64,000 nt of DNA from Mesostigma viride (taxonomy: Eukaryota > Streptophyta > Mesostigmatophyceae > Mesostigmatales > Mesostigmataceae): NCBI GenBank assembly GCA_009746045.1, contig RPFO01001271.1, forward strand, positions 1 to 64,000. The letters are read 5' to 3'. The notes under the pieces were generated by a model that was not told the DNA's origin, did not search any database, and was given only the letters and a program-made list of their open reading frames with translations. Each line of letters opens with the position of its first letter. The stretch's first letter is position 1. Shown piece after piece: positions 48,847 to 57,020 of this stretch. Position numbers and translations under genes: made by a program.

Positions 48847-49465
48847 CGGTTCCGTCGTTGTCCGTCACCGTCGTGATCCCCCAAACGCCCATGTCAAAGT
48901 GCTGGATGGTCCGTGTGGGGAAATGGTTCCGGAACCGGTCCGACAACTGGCTCTTTTTGATGGCGTTCATCCAGCTTTTGCTGTTGTACGAATTGTCCAG
49001 TAAGAGAATCCGGTCTTGGCGCTCTTTGGACTCGGTGGCGGGGTCTTTGGTCAGTGTGCCCCAATACGACCCCTCTGTCTGATAAGGGGATACGTCTGAT
49101 TGTAAAGAAACATCATTTACTATAATAAAGCCGCTTGGAGACTCTAACACAAACATGCCATCTCTCGCGTTGATCTCGCTAGGTTCCCGGAGCACTTTCG
49201 ACACGCGAAACGGGCCAGCGTGAAGTTCATTCGACACGTTTTCGGCTAATTTCATGGTAACCGACGGTCGTTTGTCGCCAGGAACGAAAAGTCCGAGATA
49301 CGAACTGGACCCCAGACACGTGTTCTGGTTCCACGTGGCAATCTTGCACGAACCGGTCTGAGGGTCGGGTGGTTCGTTAGATCCCGGCCGCGTAGAGTAT
49401 ACGGCCGCCGCCGCCGCGAAAAAGCCGCCCACAATCAATCCCGCCGCCAGAGTTTTCGTCTTCAT
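48812..49465 (-). CDS. Membrane-anchored or secreted hypothetical protein
   Basis: 217 residues with an N-terminal hydrophobic segment (residues 7-24, 'AAGLIVGGFFAAAAAV') that is a signal anchor or signal peptide. The ectodomain is beta-rich and has two Cys ('GSCKIATWNQNTC') that could form a disulfide. Likely in the virion membrane. Confidence 0.6.
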   Translation of the reverse strand: MKTKTLAAGLIVGGFFAAAAAVYSTRPGSNEPPDPQTGSCKIATWNQNTCLGSSSYLGLFVPGDKRPSVTMKLAENVSNELHAGPFRVSKVLREPSEINARDGMFVLESPSGFIIVNDVSLQSDVSPYQTEGSYWGTLTKDPATESKERQDRILLLDNSYNSKSWMNAIKKSQLSDRFRNHFPTRTIQHFDMGVWGITTVTDNDGTVKVFAYAHWDE

Positions 49466-49490
49466 TCTCTTATGTACACATCACACAAAA

Positions 49491-49967
49491 TTAGCCCTCC
49501 TTCACGAACGGCGACGCGTGGCCAGACTGTACCATTATATCATTCACGTTCACGTTGTCTACTTCGAGAGTCCCCAATACCCGGCCAAACGCGTCGTTCC
49601 GATGGCATCGAACCGTGATCAGTCGCGTGTTCGTGTCTACTACTTGTTGCACTTGTTCCGCGGTCAACGAGAAGTCGGAAGAGTCGAATCTCGCGTTCGT
49701 GGTCAATTGTATCAACGCGTTTCTCGCCAAACACGCGCGCTTTTTAGTGTCTTCGCGGTTCCATTCGAATAAGCGGGGGTTCATTTCGGGCGCGTTGATG
49801 CCTATCAGCCGAACTGTAAACTTGACGGGCATCGTAGACCACGGCAGGAGAGCGGCCACTCGGACCGTGTCTCCGTCATAACAACTAACTATTTTGCATG
49901 ACAACACCATCCCATCAAACGAGAACGGAGAGATATCGGAATCCTTGATATTCACGAGAGCATCCAT
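49491..49967 (-). CDS. Staphylococcal-nuclease-like (SNase) protein
   Basis: 158 residues. 'CYDGDTVRV' (D31, D33), 'VRLIGINAPEMN' (R53, E61) and 'VQSGHA' fit the SNase OB-fold nuclease, which hydrolyses DNA and RNA with Ca2+. The Asp equivalent to staphylococcal D40 is Asn58, which may lower activity; such changes also occur in active relatives, so this is only a caution. No signal peptide. Confidence 0.8.
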   Translation of the reverse strand: MDALVNIKDSDISPFSFDGMVLSCKIVSCYDGDTVRVAALLPWSTMPVKFTVRLIGINAPEMNPRLFEWNREDTKKRACLARNALIQLTTNARFDSSDFSLTAEQVQQVVDTNTRLITVRCHRNDAFGRVLGTLEVDNVNVNDIMVQSGHASPFVKEG

Positions 49968-49969
49968 GA

Positions 49970-50446
49970 TTACTTATTCGACTTTCGATAATTCTTTGAA
50001 CGAGAACCGTTTCTGCGAATGCGCTTCTGATTGGCGGCGTCGTTCGTCTTCTTGTGCTTTCTTCCCGTCGCGGGATCGACCTCCCCGTCCGAACCATCTT
50101 CGTCCGCCGGCCTCTTGGGACTTGGCGTGTCTGGCTCGGTCTGGGACGAGGACGTCGCAGACGAGGGCTTTTCTGCCGGCTTCGAGGAAGGCTCTGCTTT
50201 CACGACCGGGGTGGACGCGCTGCTGGTGGTCGAGACCCGGTCACGGAAATAGGGATCGACGACATAAACAGGGCGTATCGGCATCAAGATGGCCGTCTTC
50301 TCGGGGCGGTACGCGCGCCCACCGCGTTTTGCGCGAGTAGACGCTTTCATCTTTCGCAAATGAGTCGAACACTTGGACTTGGATGACACGCGCTTACATC
50401 GCATCCCTGTCCGAGTCATGGCACAACAACGGATCGTGGCGACCAT
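49970..50446 (-). CDS. Basic protein with N-terminal Cys/His motif (DUF5763-like)
   Basis: 158 residues. 'RCCAMTRTGMRCKRVSSKSKC' continuing to 'STH' has the same C-x(8)-C-x(9)-C-x2-H plan as the gene at 34379, followed by Lys/Arg-rich disordered sequence. Two bases separate it from the SNase gene upstream of which it lies on the same strand. Possibly DNA- or RNA-binding. Confidence 0.6.
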   Translation of the reverse strand: MVATIRCCAMTRTGMRCKRVSSKSKCSTHLRKMKASTRAKRGGRAYRPEKTAILMPIRPVYVVDPYFRDRVSTTSSASTPVVKAEPSSKPAEKPSSATSSSQTEPDTPSPKRPADEDGSDGEVDPATGRKHKKTNDAANQKRIRRNGSRSKNYRKSNK

Positions 50447-50482
50447 GAAAAAACATATAAACTTCGCGTCGAAAATAAGCGG

Positions 50483-51049
50483 TCACGTCTTCTTCTCTCC
50501 AAGTTCTTGCTCGAGGTCGAAGCCGGGTTGACGGAGTTTCGAAACGATGGCGCGCACACTAGCCCATATCACCATTTGCTCTCTCCCCGTTCGGGCGTAG
50601 TAAGCGGCGCGCAAGTCTGCACACTCCCCTTCCCGTTTCTTCACGAGCGCGGCCAACACCCGAGCGGCCACGGATGCGTTTGAAACGTTCGATAGTTCCG
50701 CCTCCATCTCCCAAAACGTGTCGTGCGTTCTGGGCACCGAAACGGGCGATCTCGAGTGCTTGAAACGTCGGTGTACGACTTCGAACGCTCTTGACGCTAT
50801 GTCTTCCAAGCCTTTATTTTTGTCGGGGTGCACGGTCAAGCAAAGACGCCGGTAGTTGTTATGCCGGCTTTGTGCAGAACAAGCGCCACGCAGATGTCGC
50901 CTTCTGGACACGAACTCGTCCACGCTGTTCGGTCGGATGGGGATGGCGCCATCGATCAACGCCGATGCTAACTCTTCTTGCTCACTCTGGGGCAAGGCAA
51001 CGCACCTTCGCAGAATTCGCTCGCGTTCTGAGGAGCTCGTGTTTCCCAT
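50483..51049 (-). CDS. J-domain protein with myristoylation signal
   Basis: 188 residues from ATG 51047-51049 (the frame is open upstream only with TTG). Starts MGNTSSSER, a good N-myristoylation motif. 'YRRLCLTVHPDKNKGLEDIASRAFEVVHRRFK' contains the HPD tripeptide at residues 74-76 that stimulates Hsp70. A membrane-tethered co-chaperone would be the natural reading. The C-terminal half is helical and unassigned. Confidence 0.7.
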   Translation of the reverse strand: MGNTSSSERERILRRCVALPQSEQEELASALIDGAIPIRPNSVDEFVSRRRHLRGACSAQSRHNNYRRLCLTVHPDKNKGLEDIASRAFEVVHRRFKHSRSPVSVPRTHDTFWEMEAELSNVSNASVAARVLAALVKKREGECADLRAAYYARTGREQMVIWASVRAIVSKLRQPGFDLEQELGEKKT

Positions 51050-51167
51050 GGTCAACGCCTACCTGAAAGCGCGGCCTCACAAAGTCTTCTTACGTTCGAA
51101 CGGGTTGTAACCGTCGTCCTTCTAGAAGGTTCCTGGGCCGACTCGGCCCGGGTCTGACTTGGGCGTG

Positions 51168-51173
51168 TATAAG
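51168..51173 (+). promoter_or_regulatory. TATA box upstream of the gene at 51216
   Basis: TATAAG 48 bp before the ATG; same class as 26151, 35491 and 53120. Confidence 0.5.
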
Positions 51174-51215
51174 TCTTGGTCGGGACCCCGTTTGGGAGAC
51201 GGTGAGAGAGCAAAG

Positions 51216-52037
51216 ATGGACCTCGCCATATCCAACGTCGCCGACCCTTCGCTGAAAGACTTGGTCGCGAAAGGGAAAAGTCTTTCTCAGCAACAGTTCG
51301 ATGGGCGGCTGCCACTCCCATCCGCGGAGGACGTGGAGGCGGACCCCGTGTACCTTCTTCGCCGCCTAACGTCGGAAAGCACGGGACAAATAAAGCCTTT
51401 CGTGGACGAGAAGACGAGTTCCTGTGGTCGCGTGTTCCACCTTCTCAACTTCATGAGGTTCTTGACGGAAAGGTGGAACCCCGGCGTCTCCCCTGCGTTA
51501 GTGGAAGCGGTCAAGAAGGCCGGAGGGACGGTTTTGAAAATCGGGAGCCAGACGTACGCCTGTCACGAGGTGCTTTTGAACATGGCTCGGGCGGTTCCTT
51601 GTCACCCGACGGACGCGGAGAAGCGTTGCGCGCTCGTGAACGAATGGTGCAACACGAGGGGAGTCCCCGGTCGCTTGGTGGTGGAAGAGGTCTCCACGGA
51701 CGCGCGAGTAGGAGGGGAGCTCGGGATTGTCCGCGAAATGATGAGAAGAGAAACCGCTCTCCGTTTCGAAATCCAGAGGCTCGAGAGCGTCTGGTCGCGG
51801 TACAACGACGCGTTCAAAAACTACGAGTGCGATCACAGAGCTAGGGAGTTGTTCCCCCTCTTGTGCAAGGAATCCAACAGGGCCATGCGTCGTCTGCCTA
51901 TGGCCAGGCACGAGTTGGATGTGGTCATGAATGTTCTGGGAACACCAGAGCTGCTAAGGACGTTGGATCAAGTTCCCGTCCCTTCTTCGTTCGAGTACGA
52001 TCCTAGGATGGTCATGAGGTCCAGGAACTTGATGTGA
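51216..52037 (+). CDS. Hypothetical helical protein, TATA-led
   Basis: 273 residues. 'GRVFHLLNFMRFLTERWNPGV' and 'SRYNDAFKNYECDHRARELFPLL' are typical helices; no motif. The TATA box and a 45-base leader differ from the short AT-rich leaders of most genes here. Followed by AATAAA-like AT-rich sequence (52040-52072). Neighbours at 52073 and 53166 share the promoter type. Confidence 0.6.
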   Translation: MDLAISNVADPSLKDLVAKGKSLSQQQFDGRLPLPSAEDVEADPVYLLRRLTSESTGQIKPFVDEKTSSCGRVFHLLNFMRFLTERWNPGVSPALVEAVKKAGGTVLKIGSQTYACHEVLLNMARAVPCHPTDAEKRCALVNEWCNTRGVPGRLVVEEVSTDARVGGELGIVREMMRRETALRFEIQRLESVWSRYNDAFKNYECDHRARELFPLLCKESNRAMRRLPMARHELDVVMNVLGTPELLRTLDQVPVPSSFEYDPRMVMRSRNLM

Positions 52038-52072
52038 AATGAAACTTTATTAAAATTTTAATAAACAATTAT

Positions 52073-52960
52073 TTATTGAGCGCAAGTTTCCTTACCCTCC
52101 GCGGTTTCAGTCTTAAATATCTCGTCCAACGTCATGTCGGGGAGATCGAGAGGGAAGTCTAGGTGAAACGAGTTGTCGTACTTCCAGTGTTCGGAAGGGG
52201 TCCTTTCTAGGGCAGCCATGAGCATGTCCTTGAGCGAGACGCCGACCTTCTCCTGCATCTCTTCGGTGACGTTCGCGATCCCGGTCCTCTTCATGTGTTG
52301 CATGATCTTCTCTGCCATGACGCACGCGTCGATGCACAACTTGAAATCGAGTTCGTTTCGGCGAGCTTTGATCTCGGTCGCGAAAAGTTCGGCGTGGGCA
52401 GACACCACTTTCTGAACGTCTTCGGATTGGTTGTTCGTCACGGGTAGGTTCGTTCGGATGGACTCCATCATAGAGATGTACCTCTTCTCCGTGTCCATGA
52501 CGTTCTTCAGCACGTTGTCGTGCGCCTCCTCCATTCGGCGCATGTAAACACGCATCTCTGCGATGAGAGAGAACGGGTCAGCGTGGCCATACGATGCCAA
52601 TTCGATTTCGCGACTTGCCGTGAACTCGGGAAGGACGAACCCCACCAGCGACCACAACAACGCAGGGGTGATCCACCCGCACCCCTCTGCGTCAACCACG
52701 ATCGAGGGCGTCGTCGTGATCTTCTGGATAGCGGATGCCAGGTTCTTTATGTGGGGGGTGGCGGCCCACTTGGCGAATCTCCCAGCTGCCTCTCTCCCGG
52801 TAATGGCTCGCACGACGTCCGCGCCGTTGACGAGTATGTGCGGAAACGAAACGCGGATCGTGTTCTCGCCGGCTAGAGGGACGTGGGGTTTAAAAGAGTA
52901 ACATTCGGACCCTGGCCCAAGCGTAAAGGTATGGCGGAGAAGGCAGTGAATGTCCGCCAT
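52073..52960 (-). CDS. Hypothetical protein, TATA-led
   Basis: 295 residues from ATG 52958-52960 (context accATGGcg). A TTAAAAGG box lies 45-50 bp upstream on its strand (53005-53010). Starts 'MADIHCLLRHTFTLGPGSECYSF' and has a helical second half. No family recognised. Confidence 0.6.
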   Translation of the reverse strand: MADIHCLLRHTFTLGPGSECYSFKPHVPLAGENTIRVSFPHILVNGADVVRAITGREAAGRFAKWAATPHIKNLASAIQKITTTPSIVVDAEGCGWITPALLWSLVGFVLPEFTASREIELASYGHADPFSLIAEMRVYMRRMEEAHDNVLKNVMDTEKRYISMMESIRTNLPVTNNQSEDVQKVVSAHAELFATEIKARRNELDFKLCIDACVMAEKIMQHMKRTGIANVTEEMQEKVGVSLKDMLMAALERTPSEHWKYDNSFHLDFPLDLPDMTLDEIFKTETAEGKETCAQ

Positions 52961-53119
52961 GGTGGTGCGTGTGAAGTCTCCGGTGCAAGATGGGCCGCCG
53001 CGCCTTTTAACCCGTTCGGAACGTTCCAGACCACGCTCTGACAAGCGGATGCTTCTAGAAGCTCAAAACGTGGCGCCGCGCCAACCCACGTGGCGCGACG
53101 CTCTGTAGACCAAGGTCGG

Positions 53120-53126
53120 TATAAAT
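53120..53126 (+). promoter_or_regulatory. TATA box upstream of the gene at 53166
   Basis: TATAAAT 40-46 bp before the ATG. Together with the box at 53005-53010 it makes the 52961-53165 interval a divergent promoter pair. Confidence 0.55.
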
Positions 53127-53165
53127 CGTTGAGGGGACACGGAAACATCACACAGCAGTTCAGCC

Positions 53166-54326
53166 ATGGAGTCGTGGGAAAGCGTGTACGTCGTGGACCA
53201 GTTCATCAGCGTTTGCGATGTCCTTCGAGTCGGACTCGGCGTGAATCGAGACGTGGACGTATTCGAGGAGCACTCCAGCATGTTCAAGCGCTGCGTGAGG
53301 CACACCCGGCCCAATGGTCACTTGGATCTCGTAGCGGACGCCATAACCATGACGTGCGTCCTCCGCGCCCTCTCCAAGGTCTCGTGGGCCCAACGGCGCA
53401 TCGAATGCGCTCATCGCGTCGTGGAGAAACTCGGAGCGTCCCGCTCCATCGTCTCCGCCGTATTCGAGATCCCGAGCAACGGAAGGGCGGACGTCGGGGC
53501 GTACTCCGACCTCTTGATCACCCCGCTACCTGACGGCGTCGTCACGTCCGAAGACATCGAGCATTTTGAAGGCTGGCCGTTAAACTACGCCTTAAGCGAG
53601 AGGATGATAAAGAGGACGATGAAAAAGTATGGCGTGAAGGACGAGGACGTCAAGAACTTCGCGCGTGATGTGAGGCGGTTAGCGCGGATCGACGAAAAGG
53701 GTAACATCCTGGGCACGTGCAGCCCCGGTTGGGAGTTCGTGCAAGTGTGTTACGAGGCCGCTGGGAATTTCTTCCGCATGCACTCCGCGAAGTACCCGAC
53801 GGAACAAATCTTTTCGTGGATCCTCGGCGCTTTCAGAACGGTGCAAGACCCTGTCCATCGCGTTCCTGAAACTCGGATTTTCGACCTCGACTGGGCCCAA
53901 ACCGTCGACGACCGCGCCCATTTCGTGGTGTCTGGCAAGACAAAGGAAAAGTTTCGAGCCTCGCAAACGAACCTGCTCCCGGAAGATCCCGTTCGGTACG
54001 CGTACACAACCAGCGTCGCCGACTTGCATGCGTATGTCTGTAAGGTGTTTCGAGCTGCGAACGACCACTCGTTCGGGGCCAAAGATTTGGACTCGATTCT
54101 GGACAACGTCGAGGAGAGATGGAGCGCGTTCGCCATCACGTTCGGATACCGCCAACTGTGCAACCGACCGAGATTCAGGAGAGAAATCGAAAGCGTGCGG
54201 CGTTTGGAGCAGGCCCTCCGGGCGACGCGTCTCTTCAACCGTGGTCGCATGTGCGCGGACATGGAGAGCGACGAGGAGACGGACACGGACATGGAGACCA
54301 GCGGAATCGGAATGGGCGTGTCGTAG
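53166..54326 (+). CDS. Hypothetical protein, TATA-led
   Basis: 386 residues from ATG 53166 in context gccATGGag. Mostly helical with 'WPLNYALSERMIKRTMKKYG' and an acidic tail (DEETDTDMETS). No motif recognised. Ends 28 bp before the convergent Rieske gene stop. Confidence 0.6.
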   Translation: MESWESVYVVDQFISVCDVLRVGLGVNRDVDVFEEHSSMFKRCVRHTRPNGHLDLVADAITMTCVLRALSKVSWAQRRIECAHRVVEKLGASRSIVSAVFEIPSNGRADVGAYSDLLITPLPDGVVTSEDIEHFEGWPLNYALSERMIKRTMKKYGVKDEDVKNFARDVRRLARIDEKGNILGTCSPGWEFVQVCYEAAGNFFRMHSAKYPTEQIFSWILGAFRTVQDPVHRVPETRIFDLDWAQTVDDRAHFVVSGKTKEKFRASQTNLLPEDPVRYAYTTSVADLHAYVCKVFRAANDHSFGAKDLDSILDNVEERWSAFAITFGYRQLCNRPRFRREIESVRRLEQALRATRLFNRGRMCADMESDEETDTDMETSGIGMGVS

Positions 54327-54353
54327 AATTCTCTCGTATAATGACATGAGATG

Positions 54354-55367
54354 TCAATAACGCTCAAGGTCGTCAAAATTGTACGCTCGTTTCATCTTCT
54401 CCCTGTATCGCGCTACAAGGTTGTCTGCTCGAAGCAAACGGTTGCAGCGGAACGAGTCCGTGTCAATCGTCTCGACCAGTCCCGCGTCTCTCAAAAGGTA
54501 CCACATGGCGAGCAAGAGGGACAACGGCCGCGTGATATGGGACCGGCTAGCGGCCCGTACAATCACCCTCGATTTCGTCATCTCCAAGGGGAGGACGCTA
54601 AAGAAAAGGGACGCCACGGGAATGATGGAACAGCTCTGGGTAGAACAGGCGAAGATCGTCATAGAGGCGGTATAAGGGATTACGAATTCGTGTTGGATTG
54701 TAAGCTGTGACACGCCGCGCAATCCAGTTATCCAATAACATAATAACGAAATCCATGCATTGTTTATCTCGAAATCATACACGGAAGCACACTTGAACCA
54801 ATCGTCGCGGAAAAGTAGCCTGGACTCTCGCGGCGTGACCCTCGCTGTGTCGATGATGTTTTCGATGATCACCTGCGGGTGGCCGCTCATGGTCCATTCG
54901 ACCGTATCCGCATACCGCCCTATATTCGCGGGCGTATACGGCGAGGTTCGAAATTGATACCCTTCTCCGAAGTTCGCCCACAACAGGTCATCCGCTACGA
55001 GCGTCGTGACGTAACTTTCGCGGTTATTATTAGGCCCCCACGAGAGGCCGTGATAGGCGCATCGGATCGCGTTTCCCGACTCCGCGTGTCCGCGCGAAAG
55101 TTTTGCCCCTCGATGGGGGCAAACGTCGCGGCACACGAGCAGCTCGCAGGAGGAAGAGCGGTATACAACGTAGTCGTCGCCGTATATCTTCACGATTCGC
55201 AGCTTCGTACCCCGTGTCGGCATAGGAGCGCCTACGCAGATCCACTTGTCGCACATAACGGTTTTTACGGAGGGCGTGGGAGTCTGACATACGCATCGAA
55301 GCCGTGTCCGTACCATGCGATCCCGAAACGCTCGCGGCGTGCATAAAAGTCGTGTCGAGCGTATCAT
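54354..55367 (-). CDS. Rieske [2Fe-2S] domain protein, probable oxygenase
   Basis: 337 residues from ATG 55365-55367; ATGs at 55316 and at 'MCDKWICVG' are alternatives. The cluster site is C83-P-H85-R-G and C103-A-Y-H106-G, separated by 17 residues, the C-x-H-x17-C-x2-H Rieske pattern. 'WICVGAPMP' before it and 'GAKLSRG' inside it are usual in pheophorbide-a-oxygenase- and choline-monooxygenase-like proteins. The C-terminal part holds hydrophobic stretches ('ISLLCYWITGLRG', 'FFSVLPLEM'); a mononuclear iron site is not clear. Would act in oxidation of a small molecule. No lesion. Confidence 0.75.
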   Translation of the reverse strand: MIRSTRLLCTPRAFRDRMVRTRLRCVCQTPTPSVKTVMCDKWICVGAPMPTRGTKLRIVKIYGDDYVVYRSSSCELLVCRDVCPHRGAKLSRGHAESGNAIRCAYHGLSWGPNNNRESYVTTLVADDLLWANFGEGYQFRTSPYTPANIGRYADTVEWTMSGHPQVIIENIIDTARVTPRESRLLFRDDWFKCASVYDFEINNAWISLLCYWITGLRGVSQLTIQHEFVIPYTASMTIFACSTQSCSIIPVASLFFSVLPLEMTKSRVIVRAASRSHITRPLSLLLAMWYLLRDAGLVETIDTDSFRCNRLLRADNLVARYREKMKRAYNFDDLERY

Positions 55368-55439
55368 TTGTATTCTGATGCGTGATTCGAGCGCCGGATT
55401 AAACGAGCACAACTTTTTTGTGGACTGTAGGGTATATTT

Positions 55440-56003
55440 ATGGTCTCGATATTCCGCCGCGTGTTGTTTCCGACGACAGCTCCGGTAGTTGCCACGGACA
55501 AAAAAGCACCCATCGCCGCCTCTCTCTCTCCTAGTAAAAGCCCCTGGGACAGGGACGTCTACATCGTGGGCCGCCAGCGCCCTCATCAGTCCGTCCTGGG
55601 CATATGTGACATGGAAAAGGACAGAAAAACGCATGTCGTGCGACCCATGACCCACATCCTGGGCTTTAATGACGAGCGCCTCGCCTCTTCCATGGAGAAG
55701 TTGGCTATCCGCGACCACGCCATGGGGGAGGATAACAAGTGGTGTTTGGACGACGACTCCGTTGACAAGTTCATTGTCGAGCGCATCGAGGAAATTGGCT
55801 ACAGTAGCTACGAGTCGGATTCTCTTCCTTGCGATATAAGCGTCAAAAGTCTCAAGTTCCGAAAATTGATTCAATGGTCGGCCCTCGCGGGCTTGGTTTT
55901 GAGGATGGTCGACCTCGTCGACGACAAGGTCGTGATCACGACACACTACCCTTCCGAGGATGAAAAGGTGTTTATTCCATACTTGAACGTGTGTCTGAAG
56001 TGA
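55440..56003 (+). CDS. Hypothetical protein
   Basis: 187 residues from ATG 55440, directly after GGTATATTTA. Mixed alpha/beta, no Cys motif, one weakly hydrophobic helix ('WSALAGLVLRMVDLV'). Function unknown; no lesion. Confidence 0.6.
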   Translation: MVSIFRRVLFPTTAPVVATDKKAPIAASLSPSKSPWDRDVYIVGRQRPHQSVLGICDMEKDRKTHVVRPMTHILGFNDERLASSMEKLAIRDHAMGEDNKWCLDDDSVDKFIVERIEEIGYSSYESDSLPCDISVKSLKFRKLIQWSALAGLVLRMVDLVDDKVVITTHYPSEDEKVFIPYLNVCLK

Positions 56004-56015
56004 ATCGGACTTATT

Positions 56016-56531
56016 TTATTCATGGTTGATAACCCTCTCAACGGGTTCTCTGGCGCCTAGGACCGCTTTCTGGCTCTTCTTTCTAGAATACCAGTAATAG
56101 TGCAGGGTTATAAAGGCGATAGTCATCGCTCCGTACGCGACGACGCCCGTCAATGTCCCGTGGGGCTTGATTGACCCCCACATGTCGTGCGCGTACACCC
56201 TGTAGTATTTCCACGTCCATGCCATGAACGCCACGCCAATCAATCCCTGGACACCCTGCCAGGTCTTGTGATGATTCGAGAACACGACGCCGTGTCCGAT
56301 GAGACACGCGGCCGATATCGCCAAAAAGAACCCGTAGTTTGTGATCTTAGAAAGGCTAAAATGCCACGGGTAGCGGTCGAAATCCCCGGTGAAACCAAGG
56401 GGAGGCTCCGTGTATCGCTGGCTCATAAAAAGCTTCTGTTTCCAACCCGGTGGTTGGATTTTTATCGTCTTCCCGATGTCGAAGTTTTGAATCGTCCCGC
56501 GGTCCCCGGCGATTTCGCGTTCGAAGTCCAT
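56016..56531 (-). CDS. Membrane protein with three segments
   Basis: 171 residues. Hydrophobic at about 67-86, 95-112 and 128-148 with aromatic-rich ends ('TLHYYWYSRKK'). N-terminal 65 residues are hydrophilic. Probable virion or ER membrane protein. Confidence 0.65.
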   Translation of the reverse strand: MDFEREIAGDRGTIQNFDIGKTIKIQPPGWKQKLFMSQRYTEPPLGFTGDFDRYPWHFSLSKITNYGFFLAISAACLIGHGVVFSNHHKTWQGVQGLIGVAFMAWTWKYYRVYAHDMWGSIKPHGTLTGVVAYGAMTIAFITLHYYWYSRKKSQKAVLGAREPVERVINHE

Positions 56532-56553
56532 TTATTATAGTGTCTTCACAATT

Positions 56554-56928
56554 TTAGGCGACGGCATCGTCGACGGGCGTCTTTTCCTTGGACGAAGGTG
56601 TGTAGCTGCCGATGAGGTACTTCACGGCGAAATCTCCCGCCGTCCACCCGTTCGCGAGTTTGTAACTCGCCTCGATCTTTGACCCCACACGCCTCATCTC
56701 GTTGAGACACTTTCGCACGTCGCCGACAGACAGGTTTGGGATGGAAGTGCTCATGTAAGGGGCCTTCTTGGTCTTTTTTCCGTCAGACTCTTCGGATCCC
56801 GATTCAGAAGAAGGAGCCTCTACTGCGGAGGGGGGTGGCTCGGCCTTAGGCTCTCGCTTGACCCGTTTGCGCTTCGGTTCGACCGTCTCGGGAACGGGGG
56901 CGGTAGTCATATCGGTCGCGGAAGCCAT
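56554..56928 (-). CDS. Small protein with disordered N-terminus
   Basis: 124 residues: a Pro/Lys/Glu/Ser-rich first half (KRKRVKREPKAE) and a compact helical second half ('LSVGDVRKCLNEMRRVGSKIEASYKLANGWTAGDFAV', shown in part only as LSVGDVRKCLNEM). Divergent from VLTF3 across a 92-bp promoter region. Function unknown. Confidence 0.55.
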   Translation of the reverse strand: MASATDMTTAPVPETVEPKRKRVKREPKAEPPPSAVEAPSSESGSEESDGKKTKKAPYMSTSIPNLSVGDVRKCLNEMRRVGSKIEASYKLANGWTAGDFAVKYLIGSYTPSSKEKTPVDDAVA

Positions 56929-57020
56929 TGGGGAGGATCGAGTACATCTACAGCGGCCACAAATTTATTCCCCCGTTGAACGCGCTCGAGCCTCGAAAGT
57001 TTTCTGAGCTATTTGTCGTC

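Noticed and set aside
56928-57020. N-terminal extension of VLTF3
   Set aside because: The frame is open but starts with TTG and would use the promoter region shared with the divergent gene; ATG 57021 is preferred.
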